Source: Nocardia sp. NBC_01503
GTDB taxonomy: Bacteria > Actinomycetota > Actinomycetes > Mycobacteriales > Mycobacteriaceae
DNA: 64,000 nucleotides
Assembly (NCBI RefSeq): GCF_036327755.1
Contig: NZ_CP109596.1
Coordinates: 1,674,001 to 1,738,000 of the forward strand
Direction of reading: 5' to 3'
The position numbers were made by a program, and so were the translations under genes. Under the pieces are notes generated by a model. That model was not told where the DNA came from and did not search any database. It worked only from the letters and a program-made list of their open reading frames with translations. Shown piece by piece: positions 27,478 to 35,803 of this stretch; the first letter of the stretch is position 1, and each line of letters begins with the position of its first letter.

Positions 27478-28763
27478 GGCAACGGGGTCGGTCCCAGTTC
27501 GGCGAGTTTGCCGGCCAGTAGGGCGCGTTCGGGTTCGCTACCGCAGCGTGCGATGGCGCGTTCGAGTTCGACGCGCGCCTCCTCGGTACGACCCAAGCGG
27601 GTCAGCAGTTCACCTCGAACACTCGGCAGCAGATGCGAATTCGCCAGCGCCGCAGCGGTTTCGAGTTCATCGACAATGCGCAGCGCGGCGGCCGGACCCT
27701 GTGCCATGGAGACCGCCACCGCACGATTGAGATCGACTATCGGCGAGGGGGCGAGGCGACTCAGGGCCTCGTAGAGCAGCACTATGCGATCCCAGTCGGT
27801 CACCGCCACGGAGGCGGCGACCGCATGACATTCGGCGATCGCGGCCTGTAGGCCGTACGCGCCCAGACCGCGGCCGATGCGGGTGGCCTGATCCAGGGCG
27901 GCCCGGCCGCGGCGGATGGCGGCGCGATCCCAGCGGCGGCGATTCTGCTGCTCCAGCAGCACCGGCCGCCCGTCGGCATCGGTGCGGGCCGGAAATCTGG
28001 CGGCGGTGAGCTCGAGCAGCGCCAGCAGGCCGTGCACCTCGGGTTCGGCGGGCATGAGCCGGGCCAGAATGCGGGCCAGGCGCTGCGCCTCACCGGCCAG
28101 ATCGAATCGGATCAGATCCGTGCCCGAGGTGGCGGAGGAGCCCTCGGTGAAGATCACGTAGATGACGCTCAGCACCGAACCGAGACGCTCGGCACGCTCG
28201 GGCGCGGACGGCACCGCGAATGGAATACGCGCCGCCGCAAGGGTTTTCTTCGCACGCGTGATCCGGGCCTGCACGGTGGCCGTGGGTGTCAGAAACGCCT
28301 TGGCGATCTCATCGCTGGACAGGCCGCCCACCACCCGCAGCGTGAGCGCGATCCGGGCCTCGCGCGAGAGCACGGGATGGCAGGAGATGAAGACGAGCGC
28401 GAGCACGTCATCATCGATCTGATCGGGATCCCATTGCGGCTCAGCGGATTCCGCCGGTGGACCACCCGCGGCGACCCCGCCCTCGCCCAGCTCGCGGGCG
28501 AGGGCGGAGTACCGATCGTCGAGGGCGGCGCGGCGCCGGAACGCATCGATGGCCCGCCGTCGCCCGACCGTCAACAGCCATCCGGCCGGATTGCGCGGCA
28601 CGCCCTCGCGCGGCCAGTTCACCAGCGCCTCGGCCAAAGCCTCCTGCGCCAGATCCTCGGCCATGGCGAAATCCCCGGTGTAGCGGGCGAGCGCGCCGAC
28701 AATCCGCGCGGACTCGATTCGCCACACCGCGGTGACGGCCGCGCGCCCCGTGGATTCGACCAT
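27474..28763 (-). CDS. ECF42-type RNA polymerase sigma factor with C-terminal extension
   Basis: 429 residues. Sigma region 2 (AEDLAQEALAEALVNWP, NPAGWLLTVGRRRAIDAFRRR) and region 4 (LTLRVVGGLSSDEIAKAFLTPTATVQARITRAKK) are clear. They are followed by a ~200-residue extension with TPR-like helices (DUF6596 type). This domain order plus an adjacent YCII/DGPF protein gene 11 nt upstream is the hallmark of the ECF42 group, in which no anti-sigma factor is used and the extension is thought to control activity. The two genes form one operon. Targets are unknown. Confidence 0.92.
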   Translation of the reverse strand: MVESTGRAAVTAVWRIESARIVGALARYTGDFAMAEDLAQEALAEALVNWPREGVPRNPAGWLLTVGRRRAIDAFRRRAALDDRYSALARELGEGGVAAGGPPAESAEPQWDPDQIDDDVLALVFISCHPVLSREARIALTLRVVGGLSSDEIAKAFLTPTATVQARITRAKKTLAAARIPFAVPSAPERAERLGSVLSVIYVIFTEGSSATSGTDLIRFDLAGEAQRLARILARLMPAEPEVHGLLALLELTAARFPARTDADGRPVLLEQQNRRRWDRAAIRRGRAALDQATRIGRGLGAYGLQAAIAECHAVAASVAVTDWDRIVLLYEALSRLAPSPIVDLNRAVAVSMAQGPAAALRIVDELETAAALANSHLLPSVRGELLTRLGRTEEARVELERAIARCGSEPERALLAGKLAELGPTPLP

Positions 28764-28774
28764 CGGTCAGCGAC

Positions 28775-29194
28775 TCACAGCTGTCCGGTGGCCTCGCGCC
28801 ACGCCCGTTCCTTCTGAATCCACTCATTGTCCTGCGGGAATTCATCGATGGTGGTGACCCGCCGGATCTCGGTTTTGAATCCGGCTCCGAGCGACGGCGC
28901 CCGCCTGGCCCACTCGATCGCCTCCTGCTTGGAGGCCACATTCAAAATGTAGAAGCCGCCGAACAACTCCTTGGTCTCCCCGTACGGCCCATCGGTGACG
29001 ACCGGCGGCTCCGATGAGAAGTCCACCACCACACCCTCTTCGGCCGCGTCCAGCCCCTCGGCCGCGACCAGCACGCCCGCCCGGATCATCTCGTCGTTGT
29101 ACCGGCCCACCATCTCGAGCGTCTTCTCGAAGTCGGCACTCATCATGGCCGCATTACCCTCATCGGTAGCCCGCCAGATCAACATGAACTTCAC
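28775..29194 (-). CDS. YCII-related (DGPF domain) protein, partner of the ECF42 sigma factor
   Basis: 139 residues from the GTG at 29194, which has an AGGAGG six nucleotides upstream; the longer open frame to 29296 has no such support. The YCII/DGPF fold is shown by MLIWRATDEG, EEGVVVDFSSEPPVVTDGPYGETKELFGGFYIL and EAIEWARRAPS. The DGPY motif is the signature of these small ferredoxin-like proteins. Genes of this type precede ECF42 sigma genes in many actinobacteria, and the function is thought to be linked to the sigma factor but is not settled. Confidence 0.9.
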   Translation of the reverse strand: MKFMLIWRATDEGNAAMMSADFEKTLEMVGRYNDEMIRAGVLVAAEGLDAAEEGVVVDFSSEPPVVTDGPYGETKELFGGFYILNVASKQEAIEWARRAPSLGAGFKTEIRRVTTIDEFPQDNEWIQKERAWREATGQL

Positions 29195-29321
29195 GATCGT
29201 CCTCCTGGTCGCGGGTCGCCTCCCGACCCTCTCACCCCAAGGTCGAATGGGCACTATGACAGATCGACACGGCCGCGAAAGAATTTTCGCGGCCATGAGG
29301 GCTCTGTGCCACGAGAGCGGG

Positions 29322-29897
29322 TCAGGCGCGGTCGAGCCAGGTGGTTTGGGCTCCGTTCAGGAACTCCCTGCGTTGAGTGACCTTGAACTGCCTGGGGTTG
29401 AAGGAGCCGGAGAAGGCCGCGATGCCCGAGCCCGCGATCACGGGGTAGCTCTTGATGATCAGCCGGTCGACCTCGTCGATCAGCTGGGAGGCCAGGTTGC
29501 CGCCACCGCAGAGCCAGATATCCAGGCCGGGTTGGGTTTTCAGATGGCGGACGAGCGCTACGGGATCGGTGTCGGTGATCTCGACCCCGGGGTAGTCGGC
29601 CGCGCGGAGGGTACGGGAGAAGACGTACTGCTTCATGTGTTCATACGGGCTGGTGATGCCGAGTTCCAGAGCCGGGTCGTAGGTACTGCGGCCCATCAGG
29701 ATGGTGTCGAAGGCACGGTTCGGTGTATCGACGGCCACGCCCACCGCTTTGCGCACGTGAGTCGGCAGCACCTCGGGGTACTGCTCGCTCATCCAGGCCA
29801 CCATGTCGTCGCCGACGGGATAGAAGTCGGCCTCACCCTTGGGGCCGGAGATGTAGCCGTCGAGGGAGACCCCTACGTAGTAGGCAAGCTTTCGCAT
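29322..29897 (-). CDS. Dihydrofolate reductase-like protein (RibD C-terminal family)
   Basis: 191 residues with the RibD-C/DHFR-like fold: KLAYYVGVSLDGYISG at the N-terminus, DTILMGRSTYDPAL, and the NADPH-site GLDIWLCGGGNLASQLIDEV near residue 130. Proteins of this YyaP/YwjB type are NADPH-dependent reductases of unknown substrate and should not be called true DHFR. It is divergent from a TetR regulator gene, with a palindrome between the starts, so it is a probable target of that repressor. Confidence 0.88.
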   Translation of the reverse strand: MRKLAYYVGVSLDGYISGPKGEADFYPVGDDMVAWMSEQYPEVLPTHVRKAVGVAVDTPNRAFDTILMGRSTYDPALELGITSPYEHMKQYVFSRTLRAADYPGVEITDTDPVALVRHLKTQPGLDIWLCGGGNLASQLIDEVDRLIIKSYPVIAGSGIAAFSGSFNPRQFKVTQRREFLNGAQTTWLDRA

Positions 29898-29911
29898 GGT
29901 TACCGCCTCAG

Positions 29912-29954
29912 CTGTAGTACTCTGTTTGAAGTGGTTTGAAAGTTACTACTACAG
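29912..29954. promoter_or_regulatory. Inverted repeat between the DHFR-like and TetR genes
   Basis: CTGTAGTA (29912-29919) and TACTACAG (29947-29954) are perfect complements. Between them two TTTGAA words lie in direct repeat. The site covers the short divergent promoter region and is a candidate operator for the TetR protein. Confidence 0.5.
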
Positions 29955-29969
29955 TTGGAGTGGTGTCAA

Positions 29970-30542
29970 GTGGTTCGCACGAATCCCGAGCGACGGCAGG
30001 CCCTGCTGGACGCGTCGATCGAGGTCCTGGCCCGGGAAGGCGCCCGCGGACTGACCTTCCGGGCGGTGGACAAGGAGGCCGCGGTGCCCGCCGGGACCGC
30101 CTCCAACTACTTCGCCAATCGGGATGAGCTGCTCGTGCAGGTCGGGCATCGGTACTACGAGCGCCTGATTCCGAGCGAGGAGACCATGGCGAAGTCGCGG
30201 GGACCGCAGACCCGGGCGAGCATGACCGAACTCATGACCGAGGTGATCGAACGGGTAGCCGGATTCCGCACCGGCTATCTCGCGATCCTCGAGCTTCGAC
30301 TCGAGGCCACCCGGCGACCCGAACTACAGGCACTGCTCACCGAACGGGTGCGCGCCGATCTGGATTTCAATATCGGCAACTATCACGGCTCGGGCCAGCC
30401 GGGCGATGAGGATACCGTCGTGCTGCTGTATCTCGCGTTGAACTGGCTTATCGTCGAACGCATAACGCTCCCCGGTGTTTTCACCGAGGAGCGAGCGGGC
30501 GAACTGGTCCGGATGGTCGTGGAGCGCGCGATGCCCGCTTAG
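29970..30542 (+). CDS. TetR-family transcriptional repressor
   Basis: 190 residues from the GTG at 29970 (GGAG about nine nucleotides upstream). The TetR DNA-binding region is clear: RRQALLDASIEVLAREGARGLTFRAVDKEAAVPAGTASNYFANRDELL, with the recognition helix near residues 32-45. The C-terminal ligand domain has no recognisable ligand. It is divergent from the DHFR-like gene across a 72-bp region with a palindrome, so autoregulation and control of that gene are likely. The gene is convergent with the ATP-grasp gene. Confidence 0.9.
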   Translation: MVRTNPERRQALLDASIEVLAREGARGLTFRAVDKEAAVPAGTASNYFANRDELLVQVGHRYYERLIPSEETMAKSRGPQTRASMTELMTEVIERVAGFRTGYLAILELRLEATRRPELQALLTERVRADLDFNIGNYHGSGQPGDEDTVVLLYLALNWLIVERITLPGVFTEERAGELVRMVVERAMPA

Positions 30543-30693
30543 TGGATGAACCGGCAGCACCACCGATGCGGCCGCCAGCGCCACGAACACCTCGCCCGCC
30601 ACCTGGTCGCCAAGTGGCGGCGGACCCGGCCGAGTTCATACCGCCACCGATTGAACCGCTCTCACCTGATCGGTCGCCAGCCGGAAGAACGAG

Positions 30694-31776
30694 TTACGGC
30701 ACGCCCACCGGCAAGGCCCCGGGGGTATGCGTCACGGGCGCGAGTATCGACTCCGCGGTTCTGATCACGGGTGCGGGAACAGGATCCGGGACGACAGCGC
30801 GCGGGGCCACCTCCATGACCGCCTCCGCCACCGCAAGGCAGGCGCCCAGGCGCGGTGGCTGACGAAGGCCCGAATCCCCTTGCAGCAGAACGCGAACCGC
30901 TGCCCAGGGTAGATTCACATCGGCGAAGGCGGTTTGGAACAGGCCCGCCGACGGGCGTGGATTGACCTCCAGCAGGACCGGTTCGCCGTGGCGGTGGCGG
31001 AGTTGGGTATTGGTCAGATAGGCGAGTTCGAAGTGCCGGACCAACCGCTCTGCTATGGCCACGGGGGCGGGGTCGTCCAGGAGTAGTCGGAAGCGACCCT
31101 GTTTGGAGCGGGGAATGCCCACCAGCAGTTCACCGCCGGGCGCGGAGAGGCAGTCGATGCTGATCTCGGGGCCGTCGAGGAAGGGCATGACCAGGAGCTC
31201 GGGGATGCGGTCACCCTGTTCGGCGGCGCGCCGCAGCGCACCGGCGACCGCGTCGACCGAGGCGATGGGCTGGGGTGCGGCCAGCAGCGTCGCCAGGGTG
31301 AGTGGTCGGTCGTCGAGTACGCGGAAGCCGAAGGCCGAGTACTCACCGCTGGGCTTGATGCAGAGGTGCTCATCGGTGCGGGACAACTCCGCGACCGCCC
31401 GGTACAGCCCTTCGGCATCGTTGACCGCCCGCCACGGCGGCACGGGAATTCCTGCGGCACTTGCCGATTCGTAGGTGGCGACCTTATCGGTCAGGGTCCG
31501 CACCGCGGCGAGCGGTGAGCACATGAGACTGGTGCCGATCGCGGCGAAATCCGCGGCCCGCCCCGCCAGCGCGGTGAGACGGCGCGGCGGGATGAGGACA
31601 TCGATATGGTTCCGGCGGCAGAAGTCGAGTGCGAATTCGGCGTACTCGGCATTGCCGACATGTCTGGGTTCGGTGGCCGGCACATCGCATACCGAGAGCG
31701 CCGCGGCCCCCGGATCCACATTGCTGGCGTGGATGACGACCTCGACCCCGTCCGGGTTCTGCCGCAACAACCGCAT
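30694..31776 (-). CDS. ATP-grasp domain protein (start uncertain)
   Basis: 360 residues from the ATG at 31776. ATP-grasp features are visible: a lysine strand (HLCIKPSGEYSAFGFRVL), MPFLDGPEISIDCL, and the metal-binding LLEVNPRPSAGLFQ. Such enzymes ligate a carboxylate to an amine or thiol using ATP; the substrate is unknown. The frame extends 17 codons further (to 31827), encoding LRIWLSSAGAATAQVM, which completes the expected first beta-strand and glycine-containing loop of the pre-ATP-grasp domain. No ATG, GTG or TTG exists there before an upstream stop codon. The first residue could be an ATC at 31827 with AGGAGG ten nucleotides upstream. Confidence 0.78.
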   Translation of the reverse strand: MRLLRQNPDGVEVVIHASNVDPGAAALSVCDVPATEPRHVGNAEYAEFALDFCRRNHIDVLIPPRRLTALAGRAADFAAIGTSLMCSPLAAVRTLTDKVATYESASAAGIPVPPWRAVNDAEGLYRAVAELSRTDEHLCIKPSGEYSAFGFRVLDDRPLTLATLLAAPQPIASVDAVAGALRRAAEQGDRIPELLVMPFLDGPEISIDCLSAPGGELLVGIPRSKQGRFRLLLDDPAPVAIAERLVRHFELAYLTNTQLRHRHGEPVLLEVNPRPSAGLFQTAFADVNLPWAAVRVLLQGDSGLRQPPRLGACLAVAEAVMEVAPRAVVPDPVPAPVIRTAESILAPVTHTPGALPVGVP

Positions 31777-31974
31777 GACCTGAGCCGTTGCCGCCCCTGC
31801 GCTGCTCAGCCAAATGCGAAGCGTGATGGCGCCGCTCCCTCCTGCTCATGTCGCCGAGCGGTGAAAACCTGGCGCAATCCGGTACTGCGCGGATCCTAAC
31901 CCGGTTCGGTGACGTGCACATTTCGGCGAGAATGACCCCCGGTTTCGTTGCCGCCCAGCCACATCCGCGCCCTG

Positions 31975-32406
31975 TCAGTAGACCGCGTAGAACTCGCGCG
32001 CGACCCGGAAACCGTGCCCGGAGGTGGCGTCGACGCACTCGACGTACCGCATGGAGACGGTGCAGACGATATTGCCCTGGCGCACCTGATGACCGTAATC
32101 GACTGTGCGCGAATGGAAGTCGATCGGTGCGTCGGTGTGACAGGTGATGCGGCCGGGCACCGCGGGTTCCACCCCGAAGACATCGCCGTAGTTACCGTGG
32201 CAGTTGCCCGGCCGCTGCGGCTGCACGTAGGAGAACTCCCTGATCTGACAGGTCGCACCCTGCGGTCCGATCAGACAGCCGATATTTCCGGACGGCGTAA
32301 CGAACTGATCAAGACTGTCGGCATTGGCCGTTCCGGCGTTCACACCGAATACCGCTCCGGCGATCGCGAGCGCCCCCGCGATGGTCGAAAAGTACTGTGA
32401 CTTCAT
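31975..32406 (-). CDS. Small secreted protein (DUF6636-like)
   Basis: 143 residues. An N-terminal signal peptide (MKSQYFSTIAGALAIAGAVF...) ends at an ANA-D type cleavage site near residue 30. The mature part starts FVTPSGNIGCLIGPQGATCQI and has several cysteines (four to six), consistent with disulfide bonds outside the cell. FxTPSGNIxC is typical of the DUF6636 family as I recall it. Function unknown. It is a single gene between the ATP-grasp gene and a membrane protein gene on the same strand. Confidence 0.75.
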   Translation of the reverse strand: MKSQYFSTIAGALAIAGAVFGVNAGTANADSLDQFVTPSGNIGCLIGPQGATCQIREFSYVQPQRPGNCHGNYGDVFGVEPAVPGRITCHTDAPIDFHSRTVDYGHQVRQGNIVCTVSMRYVECVDATSGHGFRVAREFYAVY

Positions 32407-32485
32407 GAATCACATGCTGAGCGTCCGAGATTTCGAAACGCTTATGTTCGCCTAGTGGCCGGGCATCGGCCGGGTGCGGGACGAG

Positions 32486-33142
32486 TCAGCTCACCACGCG
32501 CGGCCACGGGTACAACGCCAGGTGCAGCAGCAGCACCACGAGCAGTGCGAGCAGCACCGCCGCGACGGGATGCGCACGCCGCTCCAGATAGCCGATGGTG
32601 CGGAAGAGCGTCGGGAACGGCACATCCTTGCTGAAGACCAGCGACAGCACGCTCGGGATCAGCACCCACGCCAGGCCGATCACGCCGTAGAGCACATACG
32701 CGCCGAGATATGAGTCGGGCGACATACGCCGAGCACCCGCCGCGAACAGCACGCCGAGAACCAATGCGGCGAAGGCGAATACGAGGTAGCCGACGCCGAG
32801 CAGGTCGACACTCCCGATATCGGTGGTGGCCCGCCCGTTGGCGGTCACCGGCCGCCCGCCCACGGTGCGCGCCACCGGTTTCGGGTTGATCAGCAACTGC
32901 GGGACCGCGTAATACGCGGCCACCACGATCACGAAAACCACCACCAGCCGCACCCCGGAGTGCTCGGCCTGCAAGTGTCCGATGGTCGCCGAAATGGTGG
33001 GCCAGCCCGCCAATCGGAAGACCGATGCCAATTCGGGTACGGCAATGGCCAGACCCGCGAGGCCCCACATGAGGTAACCCCAGAATTCCGCCGAACGCCC
33101 CGCCGCCGTGGGCGCGGCCCCGGTGCCGACCGCCTCCGTCAT
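32486..33142 (-). CDS. Integral membrane protein of unknown function
   Basis: 218 residues with about five or six hydrophobic segments (~20-45, 65-85, 112-138, 143-170, 188-212). Short soluble loops include NPKPVARTVGGRPVTANGRATTDIGS. No family motif was recognised. The ATG at 33142 has no strong ribosome-binding site. It lies between the hutH-like gene and the secreted protein gene on the minus strand, with gaps of 112 and 79 nt, so operon membership is uncertain. Confidence 0.65.
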   Translation of the reverse strand: MTEAVGTGAAPTAAGRSAEFWGYLMWGLAGLAIAVPELASVFRLAGWPTISATIGHLQAEHSGVRLVVVFVIVVAAYYAVPQLLINPKPVARTVGGRPVTANGRATTDIGSVDLLGVGYLVFAFAALVLGVLFAAGARRMSPDSYLGAYVLYGVIGLAWVLIPSVLSLVFSKDVPFPTLFRTIGYLERRAHPVAAVLLALLVVLLLHLALYPWPRVVS

Positions 33143-33254
33143 AATGCCGGTTTACCACGCGAAACAGTGTGCGGGCGGGATGCTGTGCAGTCGATACCGG
33201 CCCGGTACGGGGCCGATACCGATTGCCCGGCATCCGCCGCCCGGGCTCGGGGAA

Positions 33255-34835
33255 TCAGCCCAGCGGCCCGGTAACCACCTCCGCGGCCGCGACCAATGTG
33301 CCCGCGGCGGCGAGCCGGACGGCGGCCTCGATATCGGGCGCGAGGTAGCGGTCCGGGCCCGGACCGGGCACCCGATCGCGCAGGGCCGCGATGACCGCTG
33401 CCGTGGCGGGTGCCGGAGCCAGCGGTGCCCGCATATCAATTCCCCTTGCCGCGGTGAGTATTTCGATAGCGAGCACCCGGGTCAGACCGTCGACGGCACG
33501 GCGCAGTTTACGGGCGGCGGACCAGCCCATGGAGACGTGATCCTCCTGCATGGCCGAGGAGGGAATGGAGTCGGCACTGGCCGGATTGGCGAGCCGCTTG
33601 AGCTCGGAAACAATTGCGGCCTGGGTGTATTGGGCGATCATATGTCCGCTGTCCACACCGGGATCATCGGCCAGGAAGGCGTTCAGTCCGTGATTGCGAG
33701 CCACATCCAGGAACCGGTCGGTGCGCCGCTCACTGATGCTCGCCACGTCGGCCACCACGATGGCGAGGAAGTCCAGCACATAGGCGACGGGCGCACCGTG
33801 GAAGTTGCCGTTGGATTCGACCCGGCCGTCCAGGGTGACAACCGGATTGTCCACGGCGCTGGCCAGTTCCCGCAGCGCCACGGTGCGCGCGTGGTCGACG
33901 GTGTCCCGGGCCGCGCCCGCGACCTGCGGCGCACAGCGCAGCGAATACGCGTCCTGGACGCGCGCGCACTCGGGTCCGCGATGGCTGGCCACGATCTCGG
34001 AGTCGGCGAGCAGCCGGGTCATATTCGCCGCGGCGACGGCCTGTCCCGGATGCGGGCGCAGGGCCTGCAGATCGGCGGCGAAGACCCGATCGGTGCCGAG
34101 TTGGCCCTCCACGCTCATGGCGGCGGCGATATCGGCCAGCCGCAGCAGCCCGTCGAGATCGTGCAGCGCGAGCACCAGCATGCCGAGCATGCCGTCGGTG
34201 CCATTGATGAGCGCGAGCCCCTCCTTCTCCGCGAGCACCACCGGCTCCAGCCCAGCATGCTCCAAAGCTGTCGCGGCGGAAATCAATTCACCATCGGCAT
34301 TGCGGACCTGCCCCTCCCCCATCGCCGCCAGCGCGATATGGGACAGCGGGGCGAGATCACCGGAGCAGCCGAGGCTGCCGTACTCGTGGACCACCGGAGC
34401 GATTCCGGCCGAGAGCATTCCGGCATAGGTCAGCGCCACCTCGGGCCGCACGCCGGTGCGCCCGGTGGCCAGGGTGGACAGGCGCAGCAGCATGAGCGCG
34501 CGCACCACCTCGGGCTCCACCTCCGGACCGGAACCCGCCGCATGCGAGCGAATCAGGCTGCGCTGCAACTGGGTTCGCAGCTCCTGCGGAATATGCCTAC
34601 TGGCGAGCGCGCCGAATCCGGTGGAGACCCCGTACACCGGCTTCGGATCATCGGCGAGTTCCTGTATACGAGTGCGACTTTCGGCAATCGCCGCCAGCGA
34701 CTCGGCCGACAGCCGCACGGGCGCGCCGTAGCGGGCGACCCGCACCACCTCCGCCACGGTCACCGGTCCGATTCCAACGGTGACGGTGTCATTCGAGGTG
34801 AACCGGCCCGGGGTGTGTTCGATGGAGGCGCTCAA
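33255..34835 (-). CDS. hutH: Histidine ammonia-lyase
   Basis: 526 residues, the usual length for HutH. Key features: catalytic Tyr68 in VYGVSTGFG, the MIO-forming loop GSLGCSGDLAPLSH with Cys157-Ser158-Gly159, NGTDGMLG, and QEDHVSMGWSAARKLRRAVDG. The MIO cofactor forms by cyclisation of an Ala/Cys-Ser-Gly tripeptide, and the Cys variant is known in actinomycetes. It deaminates histidine to urocanate. No other hut genes (hutU, hutI, hutG) are in the window, so it stands apart from a full pathway. An aromatic ammonia-lyase of another specificity is less likely but cannot be excluded. It starts 14 nt after an MmyB-type regulator gene on the same strand. Confidence 0.9.
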   Translation of the reverse strand: MSASIEHTPGRFTSNDTVTVGIGPVTVAEVVRVARYGAPVRLSAESLAAIAESRTRIQELADDPKPVYGVSTGFGALASRHIPQELRTQLQRSLIRSHAAGSGPEVEPEVVRALMLLRLSTLATGRTGVRPEVALTYAGMLSAGIAPVVHEYGSLGCSGDLAPLSHIALAAMGEGQVRNADGELISAATALEHAGLEPVVLAEKEGLALINGTDGMLGMLVLALHDLDGLLRLADIAAAMSVEGQLGTDRVFAADLQALRPHPGQAVAAANMTRLLADSEIVASHRGPECARVQDAYSLRCAPQVAGAARDTVDHARTVALRELASAVDNPVVTLDGRVESNGNFHGAPVAYVLDFLAIVVADVASISERRTDRFLDVARNHGLNAFLADDPGVDSGHMIAQYTQAAIVSELKRLANPASADSIPSSAMQEDHVSMGWSAARKLRRAVDGLTRVLAIEILTAARGIDMRAPLAPAPATAAVIAALRDRVPGPGPDRYLAPDIEAAVRLAAAGTLVAAAEVVTGPLG

Positions 34836-34849
34836 GGGCCTCTCCTTTC

Positions 34850-35686
34850 TCAGACGTGTGCGGTGGTGGCGCTTTCTGCCAGGGCCGCCAGGGCGGCGGC
34901 GGTGGCCGAGCCCGGGACGGCGGTGTAGACGACGAGCAGTTGATCGGGATCACCCGGGAGCAGCAGCGATTCGTAACCCATCTCGAGCAGTCCGGCGGCG
35001 GTGTGCCGAATCCGCTTGGCGCCGTGCGTCTTCTCCTTGACCGGATGTGCGGTCCAGATGCGCCGGAACTCCACGCTGCGCTCGGTGAGCTCGTCGACCA
35101 GGGCGTGCAGGGCCGGATCGTCCGGATGCAGTCCGGCATCGCGGCGCAGGAAGGCCACCGTCTCGACGGCCACGGCCTCCCAGTCCGGGTAGAACTCCGG
35201 GGCGAGCGGGTTCAGGAACAGGTAGCGGGCCTGATTGCGCTCGGCCGCCGGTACCGAGGAGAATCCGGACACTTTGTCGCCCAACGCATTCCAGGCGATC
35301 ACATCCATACGCCGGCCCAGTACGAACGCGGGTGCGGCAATGGCGTCCAGCACCAGTCGCGCCCCCGGTCGCAGCGTGTCCTGATACACCCCGGTGCCGC
35401 CGGAGGGGTGCGTGCCGGAGGGCCGGGCCAGCGCGTACAGATGCTGCCGCTCTGAGTCGGTGAGCCGCAGCGCCCGCGCGACCGCGTCCAACACCGCATC
35501 GGAGGCATTGCGCCCGCGACCCTGCTCCAGCCGGATGTAGTAGTCCACGCTGACCCCGGCCAGCTGCGCCACCTCCTCGCGGCGCAGGCCGGGCACCCGG
35601 CGGCGGCCGTACTCGCGCAATCCGGCCTCGGCGGGCTGGATGCGGGCGCGACGGGATCGCAGAAATTCGCCGAGATCGCTGTCCAT
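34850..35686 (-). CDS. XRE-family regulator with MmyB-like ligand domain
   Basis: 278 residues from the ATG at 35686; an ATG three codons earlier is possible. The N-terminal helix-turn-helix is clear (VPGLRREEVAQLAGVSVDYYIRLEQGRGRN). The C-terminal MmyB-like ligand-binding domain contains VIAWNALGDKVSGF, NQARYLFLNP and LLLPGDPDQLLVVYTAVPGS. MmyB-type regulators typically sit divergent from a short-chain dehydrogenase gene, exactly as here (SDR at 35804). It precedes the hutH gene by 14 nt on the same strand and could be co-transcribed with it. The ligand is unknown; fatty acids have been proposed for family members. Confidence 0.9.
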   Translation of the reverse strand: MDSDLGEFLRSRRARIQPAEAGLREYGRRRVPGLRREEVAQLAGVSVDYYIRLEQGRGRNASDAVLDAVARALRLTDSERQHLYALARPSGTHPSGGTGVYQDTLRPGARLVLDAIAAPAFVLGRRMDVIAWNALGDKVSGFSSVPAAERNQARYLFLNPLAPEFYPDWEAVAVETVAFLRRDAGLHPDDPALHALVDELTERSVEFRRIWTAHPVKEKTHGAKRIRHTAAGLLEMGYESLLLPGDPDQLLVVYTAVPGSATAAALAALAESATTAHV

Positions 35687-35710
35687 GTCCACCACCCTAG
35701 GGATATCCGA

Positions 35711-35733
35711 TCCTGGTACTGCCGGACCCAGGA
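35711..35733. promoter_or_regulatory. Inverted repeat upstream of the SDR and MmyB-type genes
   Basis: TCCTGG and CCAGGA flank 11 nt in the 117-bp divergent region between the regulator and SDR starts. It is a candidate operator for the MmyB-like protein. The arms are short, so this is tentative. Confidence 0.35.
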
Positions 35734-35803
35734 AAACCGGACCCCTCGCTGCCCCGCTACCGCCGACTCAGGATGGGTTCAGACCTCAGCGAAGGAGAGA
35801 CAA

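Noticed and set aside
33108..34928. 606-codon plus-strand frame
   Set aside because: Antisense to the hutH gene, which has full family motifs.
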